Assembly (NCBI RefSeq): GCF_900109075.1
Contig: NZ_FNYS01000004.1
Coordinates: 173,057-237,056, forward strand
Direction of reading: 5' to 3'
Source of the DNA: Myroides marinus
GTDB taxonomy: Bacteria > Bacteroidota > Bacteroidia > Flavobacteriales > Flavobacteriaceae
DNA: 64,000 nt
The notes beneath the pieces are model-generated. The model was not told the origin of the DNA and ran no database searches. It saw only the letters and a program-made list of their open reading frames with translations. Both the position numbers and the translations under genes were made by a program. Positions 9,975 to 20,378 of this stretch are shown here, piece after piece; the stretch's first letter is position 1; every line of letters starts with the position of its first letter.

Positions 9975-12900
9975 TTGAAGGAGCAATTTCCTATATCTAA
10001 GTCACTTTTTTTTTGGCTGATTACTTTGTTACTAAGTACACAGGTTTTGTGTGCTCAGAATTTAACAGAGCAACCAGTTGATACACTTAAAACTCAATAT
10101 GATATTGGGAAAATTGTTATACCTGATCCTAGCCTAATTAAGGAGGCGTATTCTTATGATCCTTATACTGATAGTTATTATTTCACGAAGACTTTTGACG
10201 GTTTTAATGTTAACTTTCCTCTTATATTAACTCGAAAAGAATTTGAAGAATTAATTATGCGTGCTGAGCTTCGTAAGTATTTCTTACAGAGGTTTAATGT
10301 GATGCATGGGCGTGAAGAAAATGAGGAAGTAACAAGGGATATGTTGCCTCGTTATTACGTTAATTCTAAACTATTCAGCACTATTTTTGGATCGAATACA
10401 ATTGATGTTAAACCTACAGGATCTGTAGAGTTTGATATGGGAATAAGATATAGCAAACAAGATAATCCTATCATGTCTACTCGTAATCGTAAGAATATGG
10501 CGTTTGATTTTAATCAACGTATTAGTATGGGATTACAAGGTATGGTAGGTACACGATTAGCAGTAAATATTAATTACGATACTCAAGCTACGTTTAATTT
10601 CCAAAATATGATGAAGTTATCATTTGCTCCTGATGAGGATGATATAGTTCGCAAGGTAGAGGTGGGAAACGTAAGTATGCCAATTAGTGGATCTTTAGTT
10701 AGAGGTGCACAAAGCTTGTTTGGGGTGAAAACAGAATTACAATTTGGAAGAACAACTATTACAGGAGTGTTCTCTGAACAAAAATCACAAACTACATCTA
10801 TTAGAGCTGATGGAGGAGGTACTTTAGAGGAGTTTGAGTTGTTCGCATTAGATTACGACGAAGATAGACACTATTTTTTATCTCAATTCTTTAGAAATAA
10901 TTACGATGAATCTTTAGAGAAATATCCATTTATAAAAAGTCGAGTTCGTATAACTCGTGTAGAGGTTTGGATTACTAATCGTTATGGTCGTGTAAATCAA
11001 GCAGGTAATAATTCGCGTAATATTATAGCTCTTCAAGATTTAGGGGAAGGACGTAATAAAAATGGTAAACCAGATACGGATGTTGTTTCTAAAGCAAGTC
11101 CAGATTTTTTTACACTAAACGGTATACCTAATGCATATCCTGATAATGCTAATAATAAGTTTGATCCAGGTCAAATAGGTAGTAATTATTTAACGTCAGC
11201 AATTAGATTAAATAGTTCTGGTGCATCTGGATTTACAATTCCTATGCAGGAAGGTAGAGACTTCGTGAGATTAGAAGGAGCACGTAAATTAAATGCAAAT
11301 GAGTTTACATTTCATCCTCAATTAGGTTATATTTCTTTGAATCAGAAGTTATCTAATGATGAAGTATTAGCGGTTGCATTTCAATATTCTATAGGTGATA
11401 AAATATACCAAGTTGGTGAATTTGGTACGGATGGAGGGATGACTGTTCTTCCTCCAGGAACGGATGAGAATAATCCGGAAGTACCTCGTAGTCAATCTTT
11501 GATATTAAAAATGTTGAAGAGTAATTTGACTTTAGTAGGAGAGCCTGTGTGGAAACTGATGATGAAAAACATTTATCAGATACCTAATGGTATGTATATT
11601 TCACAAGACAAGTTCCGTTTTAATATCCTTTATACAGATCCTAGTCCATTAAATTATATTAGTTCAGTAGATGGGAAACCATTACCAGAAGGAGTGGAAC
11701 GTACTCCATTATTAAAAGTATTCCACTTAGATAGACTGAATTATACAAATGACCCTCAACAAGGAGGTGATGGATTCTTTGACTTCTTACCAAATAGAGG
11801 AATGCAAAATACATATGATCCAAATAATGCTGGTAATATGAATAATGGATACGGAAATAACAATGGTTATGGAAGTAATGGGGGATATGGTAATAACAAT
11901 AATGGAGGTTATGGGAACAATGGAGGTTTTGGGAATGGATATGGTAATAACAACGGCGGTTATGGTAATAATGGTGGATATGGTAATAACAATAACCAAT
12001 ACAATAGTAACACTTTTGAAGGTATTACAATAGATCCGACTTATGGTCGTATTATCTTTACAACTGTAGAACCTTTTGGTGAACATCTTTATAATCAATT
12101 AGCAGATAATTCTCTAGGTGGAGATTATAATAGTACAGAGACTTATAATAAAAATCAATCGAAGTACGTATTTAGAAGTATGTATCGTACAACGAAAACA
12201 GAAGCACTTAGAAATCAAAATGAGAAGAATAAGTTCCAATTAAAAGGGAAGTTTTCTAGTCAAATGGGAGAAGGAATTCCTATTGGATCTTTTAATGTAG
12301 CTCCAGGTTCGGTTGTTGTTAAAGCGGCAGGACGTGTTCTAGTTGAAGGGGTTGATTATACTGTAGACTATAGTAGAGGTCGTGTAATGATATTAGATCC
12401 AGGTTTAAAAGCATCTAATACTCCTATAGAGGTATCTGTTGAAAATAATACAATGTTTGGGCAACAGACTAAACGTTTCTTCGGTATGCATGTTGAGCAT
12501 AAATTTAGTAAAGATTTTATTGTAGGAGGTACATTCTTACAAATGTCTGAACGTCCATTTACGCATAAGTCTGGTTATGGCCAAGAAGCAGTTAATAATA
12601 CGATATGGGGATTAAACGCTCAGTATTCAACAGAGGTTCCTTTCTTAACTAGAATGGTAAATAAATTACCAAATATTGATACAGATGTAGAATCAAGGGT
12701 TTCTGTTAGAGGTGAATTTGCATATTTACAACCAGGTTCGTCTAAATTAGATCAGATGAATGGAGAAGCTACTTCTTATATAGATGACTTTGAAGGTATG
12801 CAATCTGTAATTGATGTTAAATCTCCTATGTCTTGGAAATTATCAAGTGTACCAGTTGGATTTTATGGTTTAAACGAAGTAGAAAAGAATAGTTATGAAG

Positions 12901-15900
12901 TAGTAGAAGAACCTGCTTATTCATTAGAAGATGGCTTTAGACGATCTAAAATGTCATGGTATACAATAGATCCTACTTTTTACGTTGGTAATAAACCTGC
13001 TGGCGTGTCAGACATTGATTTGTCTTCAAATAGAACAAGAAGAATTTATAGCGATGAATTATTCCCGAATAAAGATATAGCATACGGTGAGAGTAGAGTG
13101 ATTAATACTCTAGACTTAAGTTATTACCCAGAAGAGAGGGGACCTTATAACTTTAATAAGAGTTACTTGACTAATCCAAGATCACTTACGCCTAGAAGAA
13201 ACTGGGCAGGTATCATGAGAGGATTGACAACAACAAACTTTGAGCAGGCTAATATTGAATTTGTGGAGTTTTGGGTTATGGATCCTTATGTTGGTAAAAC
13301 TGGAGATACAGCTTCTGAAATTAATACAGGGGAATTGAGATTAAACTTAGGGTTTATTTCAGAAGATGTATTAAGAGATGGACATAAACAGTACGAAAAT
13401 GGATTGCCTGATACTGGGGCAAATGCTGTAACAACTATAAATACTATCTGGGGTAAGGTGCCTTCAGCTCCTTCATTAGTTTATGCATTTGATAATAATG
13501 CAGAAAATAGAAGGTTACAAGACGTCGGTTTAGATGGATTAAATGACGAAGAAGAGAAGTTATTCTTTAAAGACTTTGCTAGTTTTAGTGATCCTGCAGG
13601 TGATAACTTTATACATTATCTTGACGCTAGTGGTGGTATCTTAGAGAGATATCGCGATTATAATGGAACTGAAAATAATAGCCCAGCAGGTGGAGGTAGA
13701 GCTGGAAATAACCAACCTGATGCAGAGGATATTGATGGAGATAATACGATGAATACTATTAATGCGTATTATGAGTATAAAGTGAATATTAAACCTGGAG
13801 CAGCAGTAGGTGATAATTATGTAACTGATGTAAGACAGACAAAAGTTCAATTACCTGATGGTTCTCTATCTGATGTTAGATGGATTCAATATAAAATACC
13901 TATTGATACCAAAGGGAAGAAAGTAGGACCTATTGAAGATACTAGATCTATACGTTTTATGCGTATGTATCTAACTGGTTTTGAGAAAGAGGTTACTTTA
14001 CGTTTTGGAACTTTAAATTTAGTGCGATCTGATTGGAAAAGATATACTAGAAATTTAATCGAAGATGGATCCGGTAATACTGAAGAGAAGTACCCAAATA
14101 CAAAAGTTGATGTTACTTCTGTTAACCTAACAGATAATTATGATCGTAAACCTATTCCTTATGTTACACCTCCTGGTGTAAGAAGAGAACAAGTGTACAT
14201 GAATAATACACTGATCAATCAGAATGAGCAGTCTTTATCAGTGAAAGTAACAGATTTAAAACGTGTTCCAGACACACAAATTAAAGGTGATGCAAGAGGT
14301 GTATTCAAGAGTTTTAATGTGGACATGCGCCAGTATAAAAAACTGAGAATGTTTATTCACGGAGAATCTTTAGAAGGTGGAGAGAGTACTAGACGTTTAC
14401 AAGATTATGAAATGGCTGCGTTTATTCGTATTGGTAATGACGTTGTAGAAAACTTCTATGAAATAGAAATACCTCTGAAAATAACTAATGGAGGAGAAAC
14501 TAATCCTGATAATATTTGGCCTAAAGAAAATGAACTAGATATTCAATTAGATTTATTAGCTAAATTGAAGTTATTAAAAATGGGAGAGGTTGCTTTACCT
14601 GGTTTTGATGCTACAAAAACATATTATGTAGATGAAGCTATTTTAGATCCAGGTGCTGTAAATAAACCTAACAAAGTTAAACTAGGTATTAAGGGTAACC
14701 CAAACTTTGGAAAAGTGAGAATGATGATGATTGGGGTTAGAAATATTACACCTGGTGCAGAAGAGCTATCAGGAGAGTTCTGGTTTGATGAGCTACGCAT
14801 GTCGGATATGGATAATAAAGGTGGTTGGGCAGGTACAATGACAGTTGATGCAAACCTAGCTGATTTTGCTAATATATCTATGACAGGTATGAAATCTACA
14901 ATAGGTTTTGGAGGTTTAGAACAAGGGCCACAACAGCGTAGTCGTGAAGATCGTGTATCGTATAATATTATGACTAATGTTAATCTAGGACAATTATTGC
15001 CTAAGAAGTGGGGGATTACCTTACCTTTTAATTATGCGATAAGTGAAGAGTTTATTACACCTGAATATGATCCTGTTAATCCAGATTTAAAACTTAGCTA
15101 TATTAAGGCAGGAGCGAAGTCATCTGCAGTAGCGGAAGAAGCTGAGAAGAGAGCTATTGATTATACAAAACGTAAGAGTATAAACTTTATTGGTGTAAAT
15201 AAACAAAGAGGACCAGAACAAAAAAGTCATATTTATGACATAGAAAATGTGACATTGTCACATTCATATAACGAAGTAAGACATCATGATTTTGAGATTG
15301 AATCTATGTTGGAACAACAGGTTAGAACTTCATTAGATTATACATATGCTTTCGAGACAAAATCTGTAGAGCCATTTAAGAATATTGGTTTTATGCAGGG
15401 TGGTTATTGGGCTCTATTAAAAGATTTTAATTTTAATTATATGCCTACTAATATCTCTTTTAGCTCTAATATTATGCGTCAGTATAATAGACAGGAATAT
15501 AGATTGTTAGATGTTGAGGGTATCGGCTTAGATCCATTATATAGAAGAAATTATTTCTTTAATTATAATTATGGTTTCAACTTTGATTTGACGAAGTCTC
15601 TACGTTTAAGTTATATTGGAGGTAGTAATAATGTGGTACGAAATTATTATGATAGTGTAAATGGTATTGTGGATAATTCGAATACTATTTGGGATGATTA
15701 TTTTAATGTAGGAGAACCAAATCAGTTTACTCAACAATTTACATTGAATTATGAATTACCATTGAACAAAATTCCATTGTTATCATTCATTAGGTCTACT
15801 TATGCATATACTGGTAGTTTTAACTGGCAACGTGCTTCTGAAGCATATTCTAATATTGAAATTGATGGTGTTAATTATAATTTAGGAAATACTATTCAGA

Positions 15901-17465
15901 ATGCTAGAACACAGCGCTTGAATACAACTTTTGGTATGGAAACCCTTTATCGTTATTTAGGTTTAGTAAAAAGTAATGATAGAAGGAAAACTCAATCAAA
16001 AGCGAAAAAAGCAGCTATTGTGCCAGGACAAAAGGTAGTTCAATCAACTGAAAATACTAAAAAAGATAGTGCTAAAAAAGAAAAAGGAGAACCGTCAGAA
16101 TTCGCAATTAAGACTAAGGATTTCTTCATAGGGCTATTGACCTCTGTTAAGAATATACAGGTTAATTATTCAGAGAATAGCGGTACGATGTTGCCTGGGT
16201 TCTTGCCAAGTGTTGGTTTCTTTGGAACTAGTAAACCGGATTTAGGATTTGTCTTTGGTAGCCAAGCGGATATTAGGTACAATGCAGCGCGTAGTGGTTA
16301 TTTAACGGAGTTTCCAGAGATGAATCAACCATACACTACTATCAGTAATAAGACATTAAACCTTAATGCGTCAGTGGTACTTATTCCAGATTTGACTATT
16401 GACCTTTATGCTGAGAGAATGAAGTCTGATAATTACTCTGAACAGTTTGTGGTAGAGAATGGTCAATATATGCCTCAAGCACCGTATAGTTATGGGAACT
16501 TTAGTATTTCTACTGTAATGATTAAAACAGCTTTCTCTAGTAGTGATTTAATGAATTCTGCTACTTTCGATAGAATGTTAGATAATCGTATTATTGTAGC
16601 AAATAGATTAGCAACTGAGAGAGGTATAGATATTACTAATCCAGCTAACCTAGATAGAGAAGGATTCCCAATTGGATATAGTAAAGGAAGTCAAGCTGTA
16701 CTATTGCCTTCTTTTATCGCAGCTTATGAAGGTAAAGATGCTAATAAGGTTTCGACAGGATTATTTAGAAACATACCATTACCTAACTGGAATTTAAAAT
16801 ACAGAGGATTGATGAAGATTGACTGGTTTAAGGAGCATTTTAAAAATTTCTCTATTAATCATGGATATAGAGCTTCGTATACTTTGGGGTCTTTCAGCTA
16901 TAATACAGATTACTATAAAGCACCAAATGCAATAAATAAGTATGGAGATTATCCTTCTAAGTACGTAGTTAATAATGCTACAATGTATGAGCAGTTTAAT
17001 CCATTAGTTCGATTTGATGCAGAGACTAAATCATCTATTAGAATGTCTTTAGAGATGCGAAAAGATAGAATGCTTTCTTTAAGCTTTGACAATAATTTAT
17101 TAACGGAGACTAATGGAAATGATTTCGTTTTAGGTTTAGGTTATAGAGTAAAAGATGTTGGATTTAACTCTATGTATGCTAATCAAGGTATGGGAGGAAG
17201 AATCTCAAGTGATATCAATATCAAGGCAGATTTGACATTAACAAAAAGAGAAACAGTAGTTAGATATTTGGATTATGGAAATAGTCAATCTGGAGGAGGA
17301 CAGGATATGTGGTCTTTAAGATTAACGGCAGATTATATGTTAAGTAAAAACTTAACTGCTATCTTCTTTTATGATCATTCTTTCTCTAAAGCAGTTATTT
17401 CTACTATGTATCCGATTACGAATATTCGTGCAGGATTTACAATGAGATATAATTTTGGAAATTAG
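9975..17465 (+). CDS. sprA: T9SS outer-membrane translocon protein SprA
   Basis: SprA is the giant outer-membrane barrel that forms the channel of the type IX secretion system, used for gliding adhesins and secreted enzymes. It has 2496 residues, close to family size. The start is a TTG at 9975, giving a signal peptide with hydrophobic core FFWLITLLLSTQVLCAQ; no ATG lies nearby in frame. Repeated plug-like and beta-strand segments follow, ending in an aromatic C-terminal strand (MRYNFGN). Residues about 617-680 form a Gly/Asn/Tyr repeat (units such as GGYGNN) inserted between FFDFLPNR and EGITIDPTYG, a region that is normally short. ruvA lies 3 bp upstream. Confidence 0.95.
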   Translation: MKEQFPISKSLFFWLITLLLSTQVLCAQNLTEQPVDTLKTQYDIGKIVIPDPSLIKEAYSYDPYTDSYYFTKTFDGFNVNFPLILTRKEFEELIMRAELRKYFLQRFNVMHGREENEEVTRDMLPRYYVNSKLFSTIFGSNTIDVKPTGSVEFDMGIRYSKQDNPIMSTRNRKNMAFDFNQRISMGLQGMVGTRLAVNINYDTQATFNFQNMMKLSFAPDEDDIVRKVEVGNVSMPISGSLVRGAQSLFGVKTELQFGRTTITGVFSEQKSQTTSIRADGGGTLEEFELFALDYDEDRHYFLSQFFRNNYDESLEKYPFIKSRVRITRVEVWITNRYGRVNQAGNNSRNIIALQDLGEGRNKNGKPDTDVVSKASPDFFTLNGIPNAYPDNANNKFDPGQIGSNYLTSAIRLNSSGASGFTIPMQEGRDFVRLEGARKLNANEFTFHPQLGYISLNQKLSNDEVLAVAFQYSIGDKIYQVGEFGTDGGMTVLPPGTDENNPEVPRSQSLILKMLKSNLTLVGEPVWKLMMKNIYQIPNGMYISQDKFRFNILYTDPSPLNYISSVDGKPLPEGVERTPLLKVFHLDRLNYTNDPQQGGDGFFDFLPNRGMQNTYDPNNAGNMNNGYGNNNGYGSNGGYGNNNNGGYGNNGGFGNGYGNNNGGYGNNGGYGNNNNQYNSNTFEGITIDPTYGRIIFTTVEPFGEHLYNQLADNSLGGDYNSTETYNKNQSKYVFRSMYRTTKTEALRNQNEKNKFQLKGKFSSQMGEGIPIGSFNVAPGSVVVKAAGRVLVEGVDYTVDYSRGRVMILDPGLKASNTPIEVSVENNTMFGQQTKRFFGMHVEHKFSKDFIVGGTFLQMSERPFTHKSGYGQEAVNNTIWGLNAQYSTEVPFLTRMVNKLPNIDTDVESRVSVRGEFAYLQPGSSKLDQMNGEATSYIDDFEGMQSVIDVKSPMSWKLSSVPVGFYGLNEVEKNSYEVVEEPAYSLEDGFRRSKMSWYTIDPTFYVGNKPAGVSDIDLSSNRTRRIYSDELFPNKDIAYGESRVINTLDLSYYPEERGPYNFNKSYLTNPRSLTPRRNWAGIMRGLTTTNFEQANIEFVEFWVMDPYVGKTGDTASEINTGELRLNLGFISEDVLRDGHKQYENGLPDTGANAVTTINTIWGKVPSAPSLVYAFDNNAENRRLQDVGLDGLNDEEEKLFFKDFASFSDPAGDNFIHYLDASGGILERYRDYNGTENNSPAGGGRAGNNQPDAEDIDGDNTMNTINAYYEYKVNIKPGAAVGDNYVTDVRQTKVQLPDGSLSDVRWIQYKIPIDTKGKKVGPIEDTRSIRFMRMYLTGFEKEVTLRFGTLNLVRSDWKRYTRNLIEDGSGNTEEKYPNTKVDVTSVNLTDNYDRKPIPYVTPPGVRREQVYMNNTLINQNEQSLSVKVTDLKRVPDTQIKGDARGVFKSFNVDMRQYKKLRMFIHGESLEGGESTRRLQDYEMAAFIRIGNDVVENFYEIEIPLKITNGGETNPDNIWPKENELDIQLDLLAKLKLLKMGEVALPGFDATKTYYVDEAILDPGAVNKPNKVKLGIKGNPNFGKVRMMMIGVRNITPGAEELSGEFWFDELRMSDMDNKGGWAGTMTVDANLADFANISMTGMKSTIGFGGLEQGPQQRSREDRVSYNIMTNVNLGQLLPKKWGITLPFNYAISEEFITPEYDPVNPDLKLSYIKAGAKSSAVAEEAEKRAIDYTKRKSINFIGVNKQRGPEQKSHIYDIENVTLSHSYNEVRHHDFEIESMLEQQVRTSLDYTYAFETKSVEPFKNIGFMQGGYWALLKDFNFNYMPTNISFSSNIMRQYNRQEYRLLDVEGIGLDPLYRRNYFFNYNYGFNFDLTKSLRLSYIGGSNNVVRNYYDSVNGIVDNSNTIWDDYFNVGEPNQFTQQFTLNYELPLNKIPLLSFIRSTYAYTGSFNWQRASEAYSNIEIDGVNYNLGNTIQNARTQRLNTTFGMETLYRYLGLVKSNDRRKTQSKAKKAAIVPGQKVVQSTENTKKDSAKKEKGEPSEFAIKTKDFFIGLLTSVKNIQVNYSENSGTMLPGFLPSVGFFGTSKPDLGFVFGSQADIRYNAARSGYLTEFPEMNQPYTTISNKTLNLNASVVLIPDLTIDLYAERMKSDNYSEQFVVENGQYMPQAPYSYGNFSISTVMIKTAFSSSDLMNSATFDRMLDNRIIVANRLATERGIDITNPANLDREGFPIGYSKGSQAVLLPSFIAAYEGKDANKVSTGLFRNIPLPNWNLKYRGLMKIDWFKEHFKNFSINHGYRASYTLGSFSYNTDYYKAPNAINKYGDYPSKYVVNNATMYEQFNPLVRFDAETKSSIRMSLEMRKDRMLSLSFDNNLLTETNGNDFVLGLGYRVKDVGFNSMYANQGMGGRISSDINIKADLTLTKRETVVRYLDYGNSQSGGGQDMWSLRLTADYMLSKNLTAIFFYDHSFSKAVISTMYPITNIRAGFTMRYNFGN
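11823..12014 (+). repeat. Gly/Asn/Tyr low-complexity repeat inside sprA
   Basis: About 190 bp of imperfect short repeats rich in GGN, AAY and TAT codons encode repeated GYGNN-type units in frame with sprA. The stretch interrupts a conserved motif and looks like replication-slippage expansion. It also produces open frames on both strands that are not genes. Confidence 0.85.
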
Positions 17466-17498
17466 TGTTTATTAATTCCACATTATGTAATAATATTA

Positions 17499-17506
17499 TA
17501 CATTTG
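17499..17506 (+). promoter_or_regulatory. -7 box (TACATTTG) for gcvH
   Basis: TACATTTG fits TAnnTTTG and lies 16 bp upstream of the gcvH ATG, in the only gap between sprA and gcvH. Confidence 0.5.
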
Positions 17507-17522
17507 CTAAAAACTTATTATA

Positions 17523-17903
17523 ATGAATATACCAGCTAATTTAAAGTACACTAAAGATCACGAGTGGGTAGCTATCGAAGGAGATGTTGCTACAATTGGA
17601 ATTACTGACTTTGCTCAGAGAGAACTTGGAGACATCGTTTATGTTGAAGTTGAAACATTAGATCAAACTTTAGATAAAGATGAAGTTTTCGGTACTGTAG
17701 AAGCAGTTAAAACAGTTTCTGACTTATTCTTACCATTGTCAGGAGAGGTTGTTGAATTTAATGAAGGTTTAGAAACAGAGCCAGAATTAGTAAATACTGA
17801 TCCTTACGGAGCAGGATGGATGATAAAAGTTAAAGTATCTAATGTAGATGAGATTGCAGATCTATTATCAGATGCACAATATAAAGAATTGATTGGAGCG
17901 TAA
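17523..17903 (+). CDS. gcvH: Glycine cleavage system H protein
   Basis: GcvH is the small lipoyl carrier that shuttles the aminomethyl group between the P, T and L proteins during glycine breakdown. The 126-residue protein has the usual length and the lipoylation motif [13 protein letters not shown], with the modified lysine at residue 63. The other glycine cleavage genes are not in the window. A VanZ-like gene starts inside its last codons. Confidence 0.96.
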   Translation: MNIPANLKYTKDHEWVAIEGDVATIGITDFAQRELGDIVYVEVETLDQTLDKDEVFGTVEAVKTVSDLFLPLSGEVVEFNEGLETEPELVNTDPYGAGWMIKVKVSNVDEIADLLSDAQYKELIGA

Positions 17904-18273
17904 ATTATACTTCGTTATTGGGACACTTTGGACAGTAGTTGTTCTAGCAGCATGTTTACTGAGTAGTGAAACAATTGCGAAAGCACCAAGATTTGATATT
18001 CCTTATAAGGACAAACTTGCACATTTTACTTTTTATTTTGTATTTTCCATAATTTGGTTTAAATATTATGTAAAAAGTAACCCAAATACATCTAGAATTA
18101 AGTTAAGTATTCGTATCTTTACTATAGCTAGTTTGATGGGTGGAATTGTTGAAGTACTTCAGTATTATTTCACAGCATCTAGAAGTGCCGAATGGGCAGA
18201 TGAACTAGCGAATTGTTTAGGTAGTTTATTTGGGGTATTACTATGTTTGACTCTTTTTAGAAGAAAGAAATAA
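17893..18273 (+). CDS. VanZ-like small membrane protein
   Basis: This 126-residue protein has about four hydrophobic helices and a VanZ-type core: [16 protein letters not shown], then a helix with [11 protein letters not shown], then [15 protein letters not shown]. The most likely start is TTG at 17893, which overlaps the end of gcvH by 11 bp and puts the first helix in place. A later TTG is possible. VanZ-like proteins of this size are common beside gcvH in Flavobacteriia, but their function is not established. A terminator follows directly. Confidence 0.75.
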   Translation: MERKLYFVIGTLWTVVVLAACLLSSETIAKAPRFDIPYKDKLAHFTFYFVFSIIWFKYYVKSNPNTSRIKLSIRIFTIASLMGGIVEVLQYYFTASRSAEWADELANCLGSLFGVLLCLTLFRRKK

Positions 18274-18280
18274 AGATTTA

Positions 18281-18307
18281 AATGACCCCTAATGGGGTCA
18301 TTTTTTG
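18281..18307 (+). terminator. Intrinsic terminator after the gcvH-VanZ unit
   Basis: A perfect 9-bp stem AATGACCCC with its complement, a 4-nt loop and a run of T follows 7 bp after the stop codon. Confidence 0.92.
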
Positions 18308-18324
18308 TTTAATATATTTAGATT

Positions 18325-19071
18325 ATGAGAGACTTAAGGGAATTTATGGATTCTACTTATTTAAAATTAGCTGATCAAGCTGGTTTAACAGAAGTAGAAA
18401 ATAATCAGGTAGTGGCAGATTTAGTTCAAGAGGCTATCGATGAAAAATTTAAGTTAGCAATGATTCGTCCTGATCAAGTTAAGATGGGACGTAAGATGGT
18501 AGATGCAGCGAATTCTAAAGTAGCTATTGGTACTGTTATTGATTTTCCAGAAGGGAATCGTGGGTTAGAAGCTAAATTAGCTGAAGCAAAACAAGCTGTT
18601 GCGGATGGAGTTGATGAAATTGATTACGTTGTTGATTACACAGCTTTCCAAAAAGGAGAAGTTGAGCAAGTTAAAAAAGAAGTAGAAGAGTGTACTAGAT
18701 ATGGTTTAGAAGCTGGTAAAGTAGTTAAGTGGATTTTAGAGACTGCTGCATTAACAGATAATCAGATTGTACAATTAACAGCTCTTATCAAAAATGTTGT
18801 ATTAGCTAAATTCAATGAGAAAGACTACGAGAAAGTATTCGTTAAGTCTTCTACAGGATTCTATAAAACAGAGGGTGGTAAACCTAATGGAGCAACATTA
18901 GAAGCAATGGTTTTAATGTTAGAGAACGCAGGTCCTCTTTCAGTAAAAGCTTCAGGTGGAGTGAGAGATAAAGATTTTGCTATTAAGTTAATTGATTTAG
19001 GGGTAAAACGTTTAGGTACTTCTTCTGCTAAAGCAATAGTTGAAGGAACAGGTACTGTTGATAACTACTAG
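18325..19071 (+). CDS. deoC: Deoxyribose-phosphate aldolase
   Basis: DeoC cleaves 2-deoxyribose 5-phosphate to acetaldehyde and glyceraldehyde 3-phosphate in deoxynucleoside breakdown. The 248-residue protein has the class I aldolase barrel. The Schiff-base lysine is Lys174 in VFVKSSTGF, and a second conserved lysine appears in SVKASGGVRD. The gene stands alone between two terminators. A near-consensus box (TATATTTA) lies just upstream of the ATG. Confidence 0.95.
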   Translation: MRDLREFMDSTYLKLADQAGLTEVENNQVVADLVQEAIDEKFKLAMIRPDQVKMGRKMVDAANSKVAIGTVIDFPEGNRGLEAKLAEAKQAVADGVDEIDYVVDYTAFQKGEVEQVKKEVEECTRYGLEAGKVVKWILETAALTDNQIVQLTALIKNVVLAKFNEKDYEKVFVKSSTGFYKTEGGKPNGATLEAMVLMLENAGPLSVKASGGVRDKDFAIKLIDLGVKRLGTSSAKAIVEGTGTVDNY

Positions 19072-19091
19072 AATAATTCTTGGAAAATATG

Positions 19092-19120
19092 AAGGCACCT
19101 TATTTAAGGTGCCTTTTTTT
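19092..19120 (+). terminator. Intrinsic terminator of deoC
   Basis: The stem AAGGCACCT pairs with AGGTGCCTT across a short A/T-rich loop and is followed by a T run, 20 bp after the deoC stop. Confidence 0.93.
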
Positions 19121-19462
19121 GTTCAGCTAGTTCTGAATTATTTGTATCATTTTGGGGTAACTTGGTTTGTTTATGGTGCTTTGTGTTATATAGAAAGATT
19201 TTAAATAGAATAGAAGTTGTTAGTATAACTATAATTAATGTTAAAAAGACGTATTTGATTCGTTTTCTTTATCATAGCAATCGTAGCTGTTTGTGATTAT
19301 CATCTAAGTATTTTTTGTGAAATGGTTGTTTTATTTGAGTGTTGTTTTTTTAGGTTGCTAATATTTGAAGATATTTTAAAAAACAGGTTAATATAAGCAG
19401 CATACGTTGTTTATAGGGTTTGTTTTAAAAATTGAACTATATTTGCACATCATTAAAAATAA
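19121..19462. other. A/T-rich intergenic region upstream of ctaB
   Basis: About 340 bp without a credible reading frame on either strand. The only clear signal is the promoter box at 19438-19445 close to ctaB. The rest is A/T-rich and could be a regulatory leader or decayed DNA; no hairpin or repeat stands out. Confidence 0.6.
19438..19445 (+). promoter_or_regulatory. -7 box (TATATTTG) for ctaB operon
   Basis: TATATTTG followed by CAC lies 17 bp before the ctaB ATG. A TTTG at 19419-19422 is only 15 bp upstream, shorter than the usual 19-bp spacing, so the -33 element is uncertain. Confidence 0.55.
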
Positions 19463-20377
19463 ATGAAAACAGCTTTGAATTTATCGTCTGAAAAAAGTAC
19501 GTCAACCTCGTTGTTGGCGGAATTTAAAGAATTAACTAAAATGAGGTTGGCACTCAGTGTAGTTTTTTCTACTATAGCGGGGTATTTTTTGGCTATACCC
19601 GATGTTGGAAGTATTGATGTGTATACTATTCTGGCATTAGCTATTGGAGGTTATTGTATGGTAGGAGCTTCTAATGCGTTTAATCAAATTATCGAGAGAG
19701 ATTTAGATGTGAAGATGACGCGAACAATGAATCGCCCTATACCATCAGGAAGAGTTAAACCTAATGCAGCATTTGTATTAGCATGTACACTAACTATTGC
19801 AGGTATTGCTATTTTATATATAGTTAACCCTAAAACTGCAATGTTTGGTGCTATTTCTATTTTCTTATATACGAGTGTTTATACTCCTCTTAAGACTATT
19901 ACTCCATTATCTGTATTTGTAGGAGCTTTTCCTGGAGCTATACCATTTATGTTAGGATGGGTAGCAGCTACTAATGATTTTGGAATTGAAGCAGGTACAC
20001 TGTTTATTATCCAATTCTTTTGGCAATTCCCACACTTTTGGGCAATTGGGTGGTTCTTATATGATGATTATAAAAAAGGAGGATTCTCTATGTTACCTAC
20101 AGGTCAAAGGGATACTAAAACTGCAACACAAATCATCTTATATACTATTTGGTTAATTATTGCTTCAGTTTTTCCAGTATTTGGAGTTACAGGACGTTTA
20201 TATTTAACACCAGTTTCTGCTGTATTAGTATTATTAGCTGGTTTATGGATGTTATGGGCAGGAATTAAACTGTATAAGAAGAGAACTGATAAAGCAGCGC
20301 GTTCACTTATGTTAGTAAGTGTGACGTATATCTCTTTAATACAGATAATCTATATACTTGATAAAATTTTAAGATAA
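19463..20377 (+). CDS. ctaB: Protoheme IX farnesyltransferase (heme O synthase)
   Basis: This enzyme attaches a farnesyl group to heme B to make heme O, the precursor of heme A for the oxidase. The 304-residue integral membrane protein of the UbiA family has about eight helices. The prenyl-diphosphate-binding motif NQIIERDLDVKMTRT (around residues 73-87) is intact, and a second Asp-containing loop (YDDYKKGGFSMLP) lies in the middle. It opens an oxidase assembly cluster: the next gene begins 1 bp after its stop. The name cyoE is also used for this family. Confidence 0.93.
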   Translation: MKTALNLSSEKSTSTSLLAEFKELTKMRLALSVVFSTIAGYFLAIPDVGSIDVYTILALAIGGYCMVGASNAFNQIIERDLDVKMTRTMNRPIPSGRVKPNAAFVLACTLTIAGIAILYIVNPKTAMFGAISIFLYTSVYTPLKTITPLSVFVGAFPGAIPFMLGWVAATNDFGIEAGTLFIIQFFWQFPHFWAIGWFLYDDYKKGGFSMLPTGQRDTKTATQIILYTIWLIIASVFPVFGVTGRLYLTPVSAVLVLLAGLWMLWAGIKLYKKRTDKAARSLMLVSVTYISLIQIIYILDKILR

Positions 20378-20378
20378 C

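Noticed and set aside
11823..12014. Short-period repeats as a possible CRISPR array
   Set aside because: The units are imperfect, 12-18 bp apart, lie in frame within sprA and have no unique spacers; no cas genes are present.
11787..12098. Minus-strand 103-codon frame (and a 62-codon plus frame in another phase) in sprA
   Set aside because: Both are produced by the Gly/Asn/Tyr codon repeats of sprA; the amino acids are low-complexity Ile/Thr/Val or Met/Val repeats.
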